A stretch of 47,353 bases of DNA from Candidatus Nitrosopumilus sp. (GTDB lineage Archaea > Thermoproteota > Nitrososphaeria > Nitrososphaerales > Nitrosopumilaceae). A program made the translations under genes and the position numbers. Positions within the stretch are counted from its first letter, which is position 1. Each line of letters starts with the position of its first letter. Below the pieces are notes generated by a model, which made no database searches, was not told the origin of the DNA, and was given only the letters and a program-made list of their open reading frames with translations. Of the stretch, positions 25,208 to 35,272 are shown in pieces. The DNA is taken from contig JANQNM010000086.1 in the NCBI GenBank assembly GCA_028279625.1, forward strand, positions 1 through 47,353. The letters are read 5' to 3'.

Positions 25208-27604
25208 TTATGGAGAATATGGCATGTATTTCATTGAAGTTCCAAAAGTTTCTTCCCAGATAGTTGCTTGTTCATCAGTAATTGGATAATGATCATTGTG
25301 CGTATATTGAGATTCTTTTGCAAATGAGCCACATCCGCCTGGTATCCATGGAACTGGAGTTGCAAAAGGATCTAGTTGGAATGCTATATTATGATAATCT
25401 GAATGCCAAGGACCAGGTTTTAGATAACTTTCAGAACACCCATCATCTGGTGGAGATAACATAAATTGATAGGCTGGAAATACCAAATTTCCTATCTTAA
25501 TAGCACTAATTTCCCACTTGTAGTTTCCATCTGAATTAGATTCTGTAGTTGATTGTGGACTATGAGTTGCCTTGAACTTTGCAATCAAGTCATCTAGTGC
25601 AAGAAGAGCATCGTTCATGGTATCAAATTCATGTCGTTCATTGCCAACAATCAGAGTCACTATTCCAGAATTGTAATTCACATATGGTCCATTAACATAA
25701 ACATCGCCTGATTCTGTAAATCCGTCATCTTCAGGTTCAGTTGAAGTTTCAGGTTCTGTTTCATCATAAGTTGTTGAATAATTTTCTGATTCATGTTCAT
25801 CTCCACAAACAACACACAAACCATGTTCTCCAACCTCTAAACAAGTTTGGCAGGAATCAGCACTTGTTCCAATTTCAACTTCAGATTCAACAAATTCTTC
25901 TCCACAATTTACGCATAATCCATGAGGAGCTATTTCTCCTGAACATGAAGGACATTCAAGAATACTAGGACTACTAGGATCAGTACTAATCATTTTGTGG
26001 CCTTCAATGACATCAGGGTTTAAAATTTGGTCAAGCGTTCCTTTGGGATATTTTTGTAAAATAGTCATGATGTTTCCATTTGGCAATGTAATTCCCATAA
26101 AAAAGCCAGAAGAGCCATAAACCCAGGAAGAATCATCGTCATTTGAGGGAACTAGTGGGTCAACCAAGTTATCAGATGGATTTGCGTCTTCATTTACAAT
26201 TACAAAGAAACCCCCATCAAAGGATGTAGAAGACTCTGTAAAATCAGAATTTACTGGAGGAAGTTCAGGCTCACCACGTTCAAAATATTCTATAAAAATT
26301 TCTGCACCATCTTCATTTGATAGTGTATCAATAAAAAACAAAATCATTTGTCCTTCGGGGGTAGCCATTGAATGGATGGTATTTTTAGTTGGAACTGTAT
26401 TTGATGATGACTTTTTTTTAGAAAATGAATCAATTTTAAAATCAGAGTATTCTATTCCGTTAATTTTCTCAGACACAAAATTTTGGTCAGTTCTAGATAA
26501 TTTTTGAAATTCTGGAGATTCAGAAATGATAGATAGTAAAACATCTTGAAGGTCTTCATTTGCCTGTTTTTGAGCTTTTTGAGCGTCTTTATGTGCAGAT
26601 TTTAGTTCAGATTTAGTTTCAAATGTTTTATCCATTGAATCAATTTCTGATTGTTGCCTCTCTACTGATTTTTCCAAGTCTAAAACATTGAAACCAGATT
26701 TTATTGCAATTTTCTTTGCATTTTCTGAAAATATTGTTGTTGATTTTAGAATTTCAGTGGAACGGTGAGAATCTTCTTTTGCTTTTTTCTCAAGATTTCC
26801 AAGTTCAATCATTTCATTCATTGAATTTTGATCTTTGTTTTCTGAATAAGCATCTAGAGATTGTTCATAGGATTTTTTTATGCTTTCGTATTCCCCACTT
26901 TTAATTTTTTGAAGATATGTCATGGCAAGTTCATTAGATTTTGCTGATGGCATTAATTCAAGAGGAGCCCATGCATGTTCAATTCCAAACCATGTTGGAA
27001 TGCATTTTCCTTCAGTAGTACCATCTCGTTTTGCGCACACTTCTCCTTTGTCAGCATCACAGACATTATCATCTGCACATTCTGTTGCACCCCAGCGACT
27101 ATCAATACCAAATTCTTTTGAAGTTTTATCTACCAAACCAGATGCTCCAAATGCGTTTTCAAATTTTTCTTGTCTTTCAGAGACTTCTTTTTGGATTTTT
27201 TCTGAATTGATGATTCCTTTAGTCATTAAATGACCAATAGCATTAACAATTTCATCATCTGAAATGATTCCTTCACCCCAGAATCCAAACACATCTTTTT
27301 GATAACTAGGAATGGATGGTTCTCCTTTTGGTACATTTGAGACATCTTCAAGGTCTGAGGATTGCACAAACCTATCAAGAGGAATGATATCTTGAACCAT
27401 TAAAGATTCAAGAGCATTAATCATATCAGCATCAGTGATTAGACCATCTTTCCACCACTTTGCGTTAGTTTTGAACCAGTCAGGCATCACATTTTGCGAA
27501 ATTCCTGGATCATGTTCATTGTAATCTGTCCATTGAGCATGAGACATGGTAAAAGTCTGTGAAATTAAGATAATTACAAAAAAAACTACAAAAAGCGTTT
27601 TCAC
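25208..27604 (-). CDS. large secreted protein with N-terminal WF/WW repeat modules and CxxC pairs
   Basis: Signal peptide; MPDWFKTNAKWWKDGLITDADMINALESLMVQDII repeat typical of thaumarchaeal secreted proteins; CPSCSGEIAPHGLCVNCGEEF / CQTCLEVGEHGLCVVCGDEH; GTG start. Confidence 0.75.
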   Translation of the reverse strand: MKTLFVVFFVIILISQTFTMSHAQWTDYNEHDPGISQNVMPDWFKTNAKWWKDGLITDADMINALESLMVQDIIPLDRFVQSSDLEDVSNVPKGEPSIPSYQKDVFGFWGEGIISDDEIVNAIGHLMTKGIINSEKIQKEVSERQEKFENAFGASGLVDKTSKEFGIDSRWGATECADDNVCDADKGEVCAKRDGTTEGKCIPTWFGIEHAWAPLELMPSAKSNELAMTYLQKIKSGEYESIKKSYEQSLDAYSENKDQNSMNEMIELGNLEKKAKEDSHRSTEILKSTTIFSENAKKIAIKSGFNVLDLEKSVERQQSEIDSMDKTFETKSELKSAHKDAQKAQKQANEDLQDVLLSIISESPEFQKLSRTDQNFVSEKINGIEYSDFKIDSFSKKKSSSNTVPTKNTIHSMATPEGQMILFFIDTLSNEDGAEIFIEYFERGEPELPPVNSDFTESSTSFDGGFFVIVNEDANPSDNLVDPLVPSNDDDSSWVYGSSGFFMGITLPNGNIMTILQKYPKGTLDQILNPDVIEGHKMISTDPSSPSILECPSCSGEIAPHGLCVNCGEEFVESEVEIGTSADSCQTCLEVGEHGLCVVCGDEHESENYSTTYDETEPETSTEPEDDGFTESGDVYVNGPYVNYNSGIVTLIVGNERHEFDTMNDALLALDDLIAKFKATHSPQSTTESNSDGNYKWEISAIKIGNLVFPAYQFMLSPPDDGCSESYLKPGPWHSDYHNIAFQLDPFATPVPWIPGGCGSFAKESQYTHNDHYPITDEQATIWEETFGTSMKYMPYSP

Positions 27605-27649
27605 AAATTTGTGTTTGAAAAACTATACTTAAAGATGTTCAATGATTCT

Positions 27650-27669
27650 CATCTAATTTAGATTAGATG
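27650..27669. repeat. Inverted repeat CATCTAAT-TTAG-ATTAGATG
   Basis: 8-bp perfect stem ~45 bp upstream of the 27604(-) start. Confidence 0.8.
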
Positions 27670-27671
27670 TA

Positions 27672-30134
27672 TTATGGAATTGAAAATTTGATAATAGAAT
27701 CTTCTATTGTGACATATTCATTAGTTTCATAGTCTAGATATGTCAAAGAATAGACATAGTCACCGTATCCTTCAGCCCAATATGTTACATCTACGTTGCC
27801 ATTTTCGTCTGCATGATAACTATTTCGAGTCCAAACATTATGATGATCTCCCATAATTTCGTCCCAATTGAAATCAACTACAACTTGCACCCAACCATCA
27901 AAATTTGCAAATTCCCTATCATCAGAGAGTTTCCAATGTAAAGTAACATCATGAGAGGTAGAATATGCTTGATTCACTGTAACTTGATGACTTTTTTCAA
28001 TTACACTAAAGGATGTGCTATCAGGAATTGATCCAACAATTTCATCATTGAGTGCTAGTGTGAAAAATTTAGAGGAATCCTCAGAAATGCTTGTCACTTG
28101 TGCAGTGAATTTGTCTCCAGGTTTGTAATGGTAGGCATATGCAGCAGCACTAATTTTACCATCAACAAATGAATCCCAATGGTATTCTTTTTTTCCATCA
28201 GGGAGAGTAATTGTCACTAATGCTGAATAGTTTGAAGAATAGTCCCCTTCTAAAACTTCAAGGGAGTGAGATACAGTTTCAACATCCCAATCAAATGTAA
28301 TCCACGAGAGGTCCTTCATGCCAGGAACTTCTTCATAGTATGACGATTTTGGATTTGTTGGTTTTAATTCGGGATTTGGAACCACGATTGAGAGTCCATT
28401 TGTTGTTGCAACATCAATGATTTCTGAAATATTCCATACCGTTTCATCGTATTCTATTTGTTTCAACATGAAAGTGTATGAATCCCCTATTATTGGATAA
28501 TTTACATCATTAATTGCAATGCCATTATTATCAGTCGTTATTATTTTTTCAAAGGGTGTTTCATTATTCTTTTGTACAGTTATTGTGATTTTTGCTCCAG
28601 AGAATCCCTGCCTAGTTTCAGCATCATATACTTCCCATTTGGTTTGAATTTTGTCGTTGGGTTTTGAGTAATCTCCAGATAAAATGAAAGTAGGTTGTGT
28701 TACACCTGTAGGTCTATCATCTTCTGAAAGAAAATCTTTGAATACATAATTTTCAGAATTTTCTATTGAAGGTTGTACTTCAGGTGGTTTTTCATCAGGT
28801 GGTTGTTCATCCACAATTCCTGAACAAGAAGGAATGTAAATTTCAATAGGTTCAGGATCATCCGAATAATAGTAACGAGAATCTAAAGATTTAGAAAATT
28901 TTCCAACATTTGTGTTGTCATAGAAAATGTATGTTTGACCATCAATGTCTTTCAAAGTGTAAGGAGGGTTCCAAATTTTTCCTTTTTCATCCATTATCGC
29001 TTCATAAAAAAAACTAAGTGATTTTATTTCAAATGTCCATAAACCAGATTTTGTAATTTTTTCTATTCCTGTCCTAAAAGAATAATCCCCTTCTTTGGAG
29101 AATGTACTTCCAGAATATTTTTCACCATTAGGAGAAATAACATAGTAAAACAAAAAGATGGCCTCATCTTTTATTGGTTGGTTATTCTCATCAGCTAGCG
29201 ACCAAAAAAAATCAACCTTTACCTCATCGTTTAACTCAAGGCATTTTTTGTTTGCCATTGCATTTTTTTGTACAACAAAGACTTCACATTCATATCCAGG
29301 TAATGTACATGATTCTAGTTCTTTGAAATCAGAAGATTGTAAGTGTCCCTTAACAAAATCATTTGATTCAGTTTTTTCTTCAAATGAAATAATTTCAGTG
29401 TTCATCAGAAATTCAATACCCATAACAAAATCTCGTTCTGAAATCTGTTCATTAACATACCATTTGGCATTATTTCGAATCCAGTCTGGAATGTCAATAT
29501 CATCATCAACTTGAATTTGAGTTCCAGTAGGATCCATCTCTACAGGAGTATCAACAACAATAAGATTCTCTTTGACTAGAAATCCTAAACCTGTCGCAAA
29601 TTCTTTGTCACTGATAATGTCATCAGACCACCATTCAATCACTTGCTTGAGGTGAGCTGGCAAGAGACGTTGAGTTGGTTCAAAAACAGGATATTTTTTT
29701 TCTGAATTAATTTTCTCAAAATCCTCCAACTTATTTTCTAAGTCATTCCATTTCTTTTCAAACTCTGCCTCTTTTTCCAACAAATCTGACTCTGATTTTT
29801 CTAACTTGGCCTTGTCATCATGAAGATCTTTTAGTTGTTCTTCTACATCCTCAATCTTGTCAGGAGAAACATTACTGTGTTTTAGATTGTCTAATACTTT
29901 GTTTAGTTCTGTGATTCTATCTAGAATTTCCTGATGTTTCTTCTCATATGACTGCCTTTCTTTCTCAATTCTTTCTCCTTTTTTCTCTAGTTCCTTTTTT
30001 TGCTCTAGGAGCATTTGGTGTTTTTTTGACACTCCAGGATCATGCTCATTATAGTCAGTCCATTGACCATAAGACATTGTAAAACTCTGAGAAAGCAAAA
30101 TTATTCCAAAAAATATCACAAGAAGTTTTTTCAC
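27672..30134 (-). CDS. large secreted protein, paralogous N-terminus to 25208-27604, coiled coil
   Basis: Shared QWTDYNEHDPG leader; WIRNNAKWYVNEQISERDFVMGIEFLMNTEII repeats; long coiled coil; GTG start. Confidence 0.75.
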   Translation of the reverse strand: MKKLLVIFFGIILLSQSFTMSYGQWTDYNEHDPGVSKKHQMLLEQKKELEKKGERIEKERQSYEKKHQEILDRITELNKVLDNLKHSNVSPDKIEDVEEQLKDLHDDKAKLEKSESDLLEKEAEFEKKWNDLENKLEDFEKINSEKKYPVFEPTQRLLPAHLKQVIEWWSDDIISDKEFATGLGFLVKENLIVVDTPVEMDPTGTQIQVDDDIDIPDWIRNNAKWYVNEQISERDFVMGIEFLMNTEIISFEEKTESNDFVKGHLQSSDFKELESCTLPGYECEVFVVQKNAMANKKCLELNDEVKVDFFWSLADENNQPIKDEAIFLFYYVISPNGEKYSGSTFSKEGDYSFRTGIEKITKSGLWTFEIKSLSFFYEAIMDEKGKIWNPPYTLKDIDGQTYIFYDNTNVGKFSKSLDSRYYYSDDPEPIEIYIPSCSGIVDEQPPDEKPPEVQPSIENSENYVFKDFLSEDDRPTGVTQPTFILSGDYSKPNDKIQTKWEVYDAETRQGFSGAKITITVQKNNETPFEKIITTDNNGIAINDVNYPIIGDSYTFMLKQIEYDETVWNISEIIDVATTNGLSIVVPNPELKPTNPKSSYYEEVPGMKDLSWITFDWDVETVSHSLEVLEGDYSSNYSALVTITLPDGKKEYHWDSFVDGKISAAAYAYHYKPGDKFTAQVTSISEDSSKFFTLALNDEIVGSIPDSTSFSVIEKSHQVTVNQAYSTSHDVTLHWKLSDDREFANFDGWVQVVVDFNWDEIMGDHHNVWTRNSYHADENGNVDVTYWAEGYGDYVYSLTYLDYETNEYVTIEDSIIKFSIP

Positions 30135-30180
30135 AAATTTGTGATTGAGGAACTTTACTTAAAGCTGATCTATAATTATC

Positions 30181-30198
30181 ATCTAATTTTGATTAGAT
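30181..30198. repeat. Inverted repeat ATCTAAT-TTTG-ATTAGAT
   Basis: 7-bp perfect stem ~45 bp upstream of the 30134(-) start. Confidence 0.8.
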
Positions 30199-30205
30199 AA
30201 CTAAT

Positions 30206-31384
30206 CTAAAATGGAGTTCCTGTACCAGTACTCAAATCTACAATTATTTCGTTAAATCGTGGGTCACTACTCAAATCAGAACGTACTGTAACAGTTACAT
30301 CACCTGAAACTCCAAGAGGCACATTACCTGAAATCGTTGTTCCATCTGCACTTACAGAAATATTGTCAGCTGTGATTACATCAAAAAATACACTGTCTCC
30401 TGATTGGATTCGTCCACATGAATCTGTTATAGTAAATACATCTCCATGATTTAGTTCAGTAGGATCAATTGTTGGATCAGATTCGCATATTGGTGGTTCT
30501 GGACACGAAATAGCATTTCCTGAAACATTGTTGCTTGAATCATATCCAACACAATCTCCAGTCGTGCCTGAAATCTTTAGATTTCCATCAATATTGTTTC
30601 CAGTAATAGCAACATCTTGATTTTTCTTCAAGTCAACGTTTCCATTAATTTGGCTATCAGTAATTATTACAGAGTTACTCTTTTTTACACTAACATTTCC
30701 ATTGACAGAAGAATTCTCAAGGATTAGATTTCCACCTTTTTTGACATCAATATTACCATTGACATCACCGCCATTTTTCACAACAAGTGTTCCACCTTTT
30801 ACTTTGATGTTACCATTGATGAAAGCGCCATCAACTATTACAGTCTCATCAAATTTGATTGTAAGATTGTCATTGTAGTCATCTGTGATAACTATCGTAC
30901 TAGGATCAAATTGTAGAATTGTTTCAATTGGAGCAAAGGAAATTACTTGTTGACCGTTAGTTAGATGTTGTAATCCATAAACTACATTCCAATCAGAAGG
31001 ATTTCCAGATGTATCAAATCCTTCAACCACAGCATCTATTGAGAAAGATTCATTTGGAATGTCAAAGAAAACGGAATTTATTGTAATTGTATTAATGTAT
31101 GATGCAATTACAGGAGGATTTTCATTATTTCCATCAGATACTTCAACAGCCATGATATCTTGTGAGGCAGTTACAGGATTTTGAATACCAAGAATTACTG
31201 CCCAATTATCAGTTAGTGGTTCGAATCCCTCAAAAGTTACATCAACTGTTAGTTTGCCATTTTCTATGATATATTGTGAATCAGTCATGGTTGCTCCAGG
31301 TGGGATAAATTGTGCAAAAGCAGGAGTTGCAAATGTTCCTAAAATCAAAATACTTGCTAAAATTGGAACTGCTAGTTTTGACAC
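30206..31384 (-). CDS. secreted beta-solenoid repeat protein
   Basis: Repeats INGNIKVKGGTLVVKNGGDVNGNIDVKKGGNLILENSSVNGNVSVKKSNSVIITDSQINGNVDLKKNQDV; signal peptide; GTG start. Confidence 0.75.
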   Translation of the reverse strand: MSKLAVPILASILILGTFATPAFAQFIPPGATMTDSQYIIENGKLTVDVTFEGFEPLTDNWAVILGIQNPVTASQDIMAVEVSDGNNENPPVIASYINTITINSVFFDIPNESFSIDAVVEGFDTSGNPSDWNVVYGLQHLTNGQQVISFAPIETILQFDPSTIVITDDYNDNLTIKFDETVIVDGAFINGNIKVKGGTLVVKNGGDVNGNIDVKKGGNLILENSSVNGNVSVKKSNSVIITDSQINGNVDLKKNQDVAITGNNIDGNLKISGTTGDCVGYDSSNNVSGNAISCPEPPICESDPTIDPTELNHGDVFTITDSCGRIQSGDSVFFDVITADNISVSADGTTISGNVPLGVSGDVTVTVRSDLSSDPRFNEIIVDLSTGTGTPF

Positions 31385-31445
31385 AATAAAAAATGAAAAT
31401 ATGATCGTCTTAAAGATATCCTTGTAATATTACAGATGTTACATA

Positions 31446-31461
31446 TCTAATGTAGATTAGA
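31446..31461. repeat. Inverted repeat TCTAAT-GTAG-ATTAGA
   Basis: 6-bp perfect stem upstream of the 31384(-) start. Confidence 0.7.
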
Positions 31462-31500
31462 AAAAGAAACATCCAAAGCACTGAAAAAAAATTCTAAAAC

Positions 31501-32064
31501 ATGAGCGAAGATCTTACCAAACTTCCATTTTATCTACCTAAACCAGAAGACGATAGAAGAGCAAATCATCTTTTGGGACGGCAAATGCCAAAGATAGTAC
31601 TCCCTTCAACAAAAACGAGTTTTTTAGATTTTTCAAAAATTGCAAAAAAATATGTGATTTTGTATTTTTTTCCGATGATGGGAATGCCAGGAAAGGAATT
31701 GCCATCAGGATGGAATGAAATTCCAGGTGCAAGAGGATGTACGCCTCAAAATATAACATTTAGTGAGAATAATGATTCTTTAAAAAAATTTAATGCAGTT
31801 TCAATTGGAGTGTCTTCTCAGTCAATATATGACTTGGAACAACTATCATCTATTAGGAAACTATCACAGGAGATAGTTTCTGATAACAAATTAGAATTTC
31901 AAAAAAATCTCAACATTCCAATCTTTGAAATTGAAGATAAAATTATGTACAAACGACTAACATTGATTGTCAAAGATTCAAAAATTATCAAAGTGTTTTA
32001 TCCGGTTTTTCCACCTGACAAACATATTTTTGAAATCTTAGAGTGGTTAAAGAAAAATGATTGA
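31501..32064 (+). CDS. redoxin/peroxiredoxin-like protein
   Basis: YVILYFFPMMGMPG...PGARGCTPQNITFSENNDSLKKFNAVSIGVSS. Confidence 0.8.
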   Translation: MSEDLTKLPFYLPKPEDDRRANHLLGRQMPKIVLPSTKTSFLDFSKIAKKYVILYFFPMMGMPGKELPSGWNEIPGARGCTPQNITFSENNDSLKKFNAVSIGVSSQSIYDLEQLSSIRKLSQEIVSDNKLEFQKNLNIPIFEIEDKIMYKRLTLIVKDSKIIKVFYPVFPPDKHIFEILEWLKKND

Positions 32065-32083
32065 TTTGCACGCCAAATATTGG

Positions 32084-33046
32084 TTATCGAGTATTAGTCA
32101 CACATGAATTACAGATATGCTCAATGTGACGATGATCTGTTCCACAACATCCACCTAAAACATTCAAATGATTCATTGCTGTTCTAAGTTCTCTATACTG
32201 TTCTGCTAACATTTCAGGATCACCATCATCTAGTTCTGTAGATTCATCAAGTTCGGCATGACTTTTTTCGGAAGCATTAGCTCTTACGCCCTTTATTCTG
32301 TTTATCCAAGAAGAGCTTCCATCAAGAGTTGTCACAAAATGATTGGGATGAGCACAATTTATCATAAAATATTCTACAGCATTGTTTGTTACTTTGTCTG
32401 TATATGCAATTGCATCTTTTAGGGATTGTCCAGTAACTAATCTTCCATCAGTCTCAACAGTAAAAGCAATTACTACTGGCATGTCAACATTTTTTGCAGC
32501 ACGAATAATTCCTATAGCTTCTTCGACATAATTAATCGTCAATCCAGTAATCATATCAGCATTAGTTTTGCTAAATGTTTGAATTTGATTTTGGTGATAT
32601 TTTTCAGATTCAATTTCATTCATTAAAAATTTGGGCTTATAACCATCACTTCGTGGACCAACACATCCACTAATTACTATCTTTGAATTGTTATTTTCAT
32701 TCAAATCACGCATGTCACTCAACATAGAAATTGATTTTTTGTTTAAATCTGAAAGTTCTTGTTCATTATAGCCCAATTTTTGTGCCCAATCTATACTTGC
32801 TCTCCAAGTAGGACTATCCAAAATCAAACCAATGTTATTTCTTGATGCAAGGTCTACGTAACTTTGATAGTACTTTTGGATTGTTTCATAACCAGTGTTA
32901 TCTTTTAGTAAATCAAATGCGGCAAAATATGGTAGTTCAATGCCATTGTGAAAAATCAGAGTCGTTTCCAAACCACCATCAGTAATGAAAACATCAGTAG
33001 ACATTTGGGGTAGATTATTACGATATTTTGTCATATAGCAAATCAT
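32084..33046 (-). CDS. homocysteine S-methyltransferase family protein
   Basis: TDGGLETTLIF, ISGCVGPRSDGY, MINCAHPNHF, LGGCCGTDHRHI zinc-Cys motifs. Confidence 0.9.
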   Translation of the reverse strand: MICYMTKYRNNLPQMSTDVFITDGGLETTLIFHNGIELPYFAAFDLLKDNTGYETIQKYYQSYVDLASRNNIGLILDSPTWRASIDWAQKLGYNEQELSDLNKKSISMLSDMRDLNENNNSKIVISGCVGPRSDGYKPKFLMNEIESEKYHQNQIQTFSKTNADMITGLTINYVEEAIGIIRAAKNVDMPVVIAFTVETDGRLVTGQSLKDAIAYTDKVTNNAVEYFMINCAHPNHFVTTLDGSSSWINRIKGVRANASEKSHAELDESTELDDGDPEMLAEQYRELRTAMNHLNVLGGCCGTDHRHIEHICNSCVTNTR

Positions 33047-33091
33047 TAGATTCGAATTTATTTATATTTCAATTCTTACAAATTTGAAATC

Positions 33092-33283
33092 ATGAATAAG
33101 AAAATTTTGATTATGATAATTATTGCAGGAGTAGGTCTTCCGATTCAGATAATTCTGGCATCATTGTATCCTGCATCAGAGTATAGTTTCACATTAGGTG
33201 TTGCTCTAGCCATATTAGGAATAATTTTGGCAATTGAGATTGCATTATACAACAAAGTAAGAAAAGAAATTCCAAAAAACTGA
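33092..33283 (+). CDS. small membrane protein
   Basis: 63 aa, two TM segments. Confidence 0.55.
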   Translation: MNKKILIMIIIAGVGLPIQIILASLYPASEYSFTLGVALAILGIILAIEIALYNKVRKEIPKN

Positions 33284-33310
33284 ATCCTTAGAGGCTTGAA
33301 CCAATTTAGG
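33281..33310 (+). repeat. 30-nt dispersed motif, copy 3
   Basis: tgaatccttagaggcttgaaccaatttagg; begins at the TGA stop of 33092-33283. Confidence 0.65.
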
Positions 33311-33311
33311 T

Positions 33312-33515
33312 TCAAAGTAAATGAAAAAATTCTAGAATTCTGACATAAAGATTTTCACACTGATAATGATCATTAACTACCCAGCAATGCATAAGCCATT
33401 GCCATTCATCAATCTTGATCCAGTATCCAACTCTGTAAATATTTAGAAGATGATTAATTCCAAGCCAGCCTAGAATTACTGTAATTACAAATAAAATCAG
33501 ATTTCTAATTTTCAT
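33312..33515 (-). CDS. small membrane protein
   Basis: 67 aa with N-terminal TM. Confidence 0.5.
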   Translation of the reverse strand: MKIRNLILFVITVILGWLGINHLLNIYRVGYWIKIDEWQWLMHCWVVNDHYQCENLYVRILEFFHLL

Positions 33516-33522
33516 TTTTTCA

Positions 33523-35226
33523 TCATCTATTTTCAGAAATGTAGATGATGTAGTTCATCCATTCGTAGAGTTCTTCTGTATCTGGATTTGCAGCAGAAAG
33601 TGCAAAGGAATTTACGCCTTCATACGAACTAGGGGGCTCATCAATTATCCAATCATCCTGAGGATCTATCCAAATTGAAAAGGAATTTTTTCCATTGTCA
33701 CTTATTCCATCAATTTTGTATGGAATAGTATCTTGGTTTACAAAACGAAATGTTGTATTTGGGTTATCTGGATAGTAAACAACAAAGTTCTTGCGATGCT
33801 CAATTGTTTCAGGCAAAATTATTACTTCAAAGGTATCAAAGTGATCATCGCATTCTACAAAGACCCACAACATGGATTTGCCTTCAGTTGGTTTTTCAAA
33901 TGTAAATTCTACTCCATTAGAGTCTTCCTCAGCAGAATAAACTAGATCAATATTTGTCACAACAATGTCTGTTGGGTTTTTGTATGCATACCATCCCCAC
34001 TGAATCAACTCCTGTGATGCAGGGCAGTATTCATTGACTACATTATTTGAGCCTGAAACAGTAGCAGAGGTAATTGAATCAAAGCCTTGTGCATATCCAC
34101 GATGAATTAACTCTCTCATAGCATATCCTGATGCGCAAAATGCAGTTCCATCAGATGTTTTGTAACTGCGATATAGATCATGATTGCATTTGACTTTTTC
34201 TGGTTCTATTCCATTTTGTTGTTGAGAAAAAGGAGATGGACGTATTATGTTACAATTCTCATCAACTTCTGCACCACGATAGTCCAAACAAAGATTTTCA
34301 CCAGGAATTTCAATTACGGGTCCCCAGATTCCAGTTGAATTTGATTGAGGTGTTTGTTCTTTAACAACACAAATTCCATCTTGTAGTGTAGTTCCAAGCC
34401 CACAGTTCTCATAGATTGGTTTGTCTTGTTCAGGTTCTGGAATCAGAGAATCATGAACTCTAGACTCTGCAACAATATCCAAATCGTCATGAATGTGATA
34501 TGGTTCTGGAAGTGTATAATCAGTATACTGTGCATATATTGCATCTTCAGGCATTGTGAAAAGTCTGTTTCCGCTTGAAGAACTGTTTTGTGAAAAAGAG
34601 ACGGTTGTTTCAAATATTCCTGACTCTTCTTCTGTCTCTATTGCATCAACTAGGATTCCTGCCTTGTCTGAATCAGAGAAAACATGGATTGGTAGTTTGT
34701 CCAATGTTTCAGGATTGAGGTTCATGTCAGGATCAATTACTTGCAGTTTTGCAGTCTCATCTAACTGAGGTTTTGGTAAATCAAAGGAAATTTCTCCCAC
34801 ATTCCATGCAATCTTTGTAGTTGTCTTGATTTTGGTTCCATCATTAAGATTAACTAATATCTCCAATTTCTCATCACGAGCTGATTCCAAAAAGCCATTG
34901 TTGGGTCCACTTCCTGTTGTTCTAGGATTAGTGTCAGGTTTACCATCCCCATCAACATCATGTAAAAATCCAGTAAGAATTACCTCACCAGTGTATAGTC
35001 CATTTCCTGCTTTTGATAACTTGTATGACTTTAGTTCATTATTCCCAACTGAGATCTGTATTGTGTCTTGTTTGTGATCAAAACCATGAACCATTAATCG
35101 TATCTTTACCTTGTCAGTCCAAGAATAGTTGCCCTTGTCTAAAGACAAGGAACCATATGCATCAGAAATAGTTACAGGAATCAATACCATAACAAATAGA
35201 ATAATTGTAATGATTCCTAATCTCAT
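33523..35226 (-). CDS. secreted beta-rich cell-surface protein
   Basis: Signal peptide MRLGIITIILFVMVLIPVTISDAYG; Ig-like LDKGNYSWTDKVKIRL repeats. Confidence 0.7.
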   Translation of the reverse strand: MRLGIITIILFVMVLIPVTISDAYGSLSLDKGNYSWTDKVKIRLMVHGFDHKQDTIQISVGNNELKSYKLSKAGNGLYTGEVILTGFLHDVDGDGKPDTNPRTTGSGPNNGFLESARDEKLEILVNLNDGTKIKTTTKIAWNVGEISFDLPKPQLDETAKLQVIDPDMNLNPETLDKLPIHVFSDSDKAGILVDAIETEEESGIFETTVSFSQNSSSSGNRLFTMPEDAIYAQYTDYTLPEPYHIHDDLDIVAESRVHDSLIPEPEQDKPIYENCGLGTTLQDGICVVKEQTPQSNSTGIWGPVIEIPGENLCLDYRGAEVDENCNIIRPSPFSQQQNGIEPEKVKCNHDLYRSYKTSDGTAFCASGYAMRELIHRGYAQGFDSITSATVSGSNNVVNEYCPASQELIQWGWYAYKNPTDIVVTNIDLVYSAEEDSNGVEFTFEKPTEGKSMLWVFVECDDHFDTFEVIILPETIEHRKNFVVYYPDNPNTTFRFVNQDTIPYKIDGISDNGKNSFSIWIDPQDDWIIDEPPSSYEGVNSFALSAANPDTEELYEWMNYIIYISENR

Positions 35227-35272
35227 ATCGAGTGTTTTTTAGGATATTTGATAAAGTGTTCTACTAAATGGG

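Noticed and set aside
26922-27233. 103-aa + ORF, and similar short ORFs at 25741, 26704 and 29158
   Set aside because: Antisense to long secreted-protein genes; no domains or plausible upstream signals.
20807-32078. TTTGCACACCAAAT (20807) / TTTGCACGCCAAAT (32065) pair
   Set aside because: Only two copies and no consistent placement relative to genes; insufficient to call a motif.
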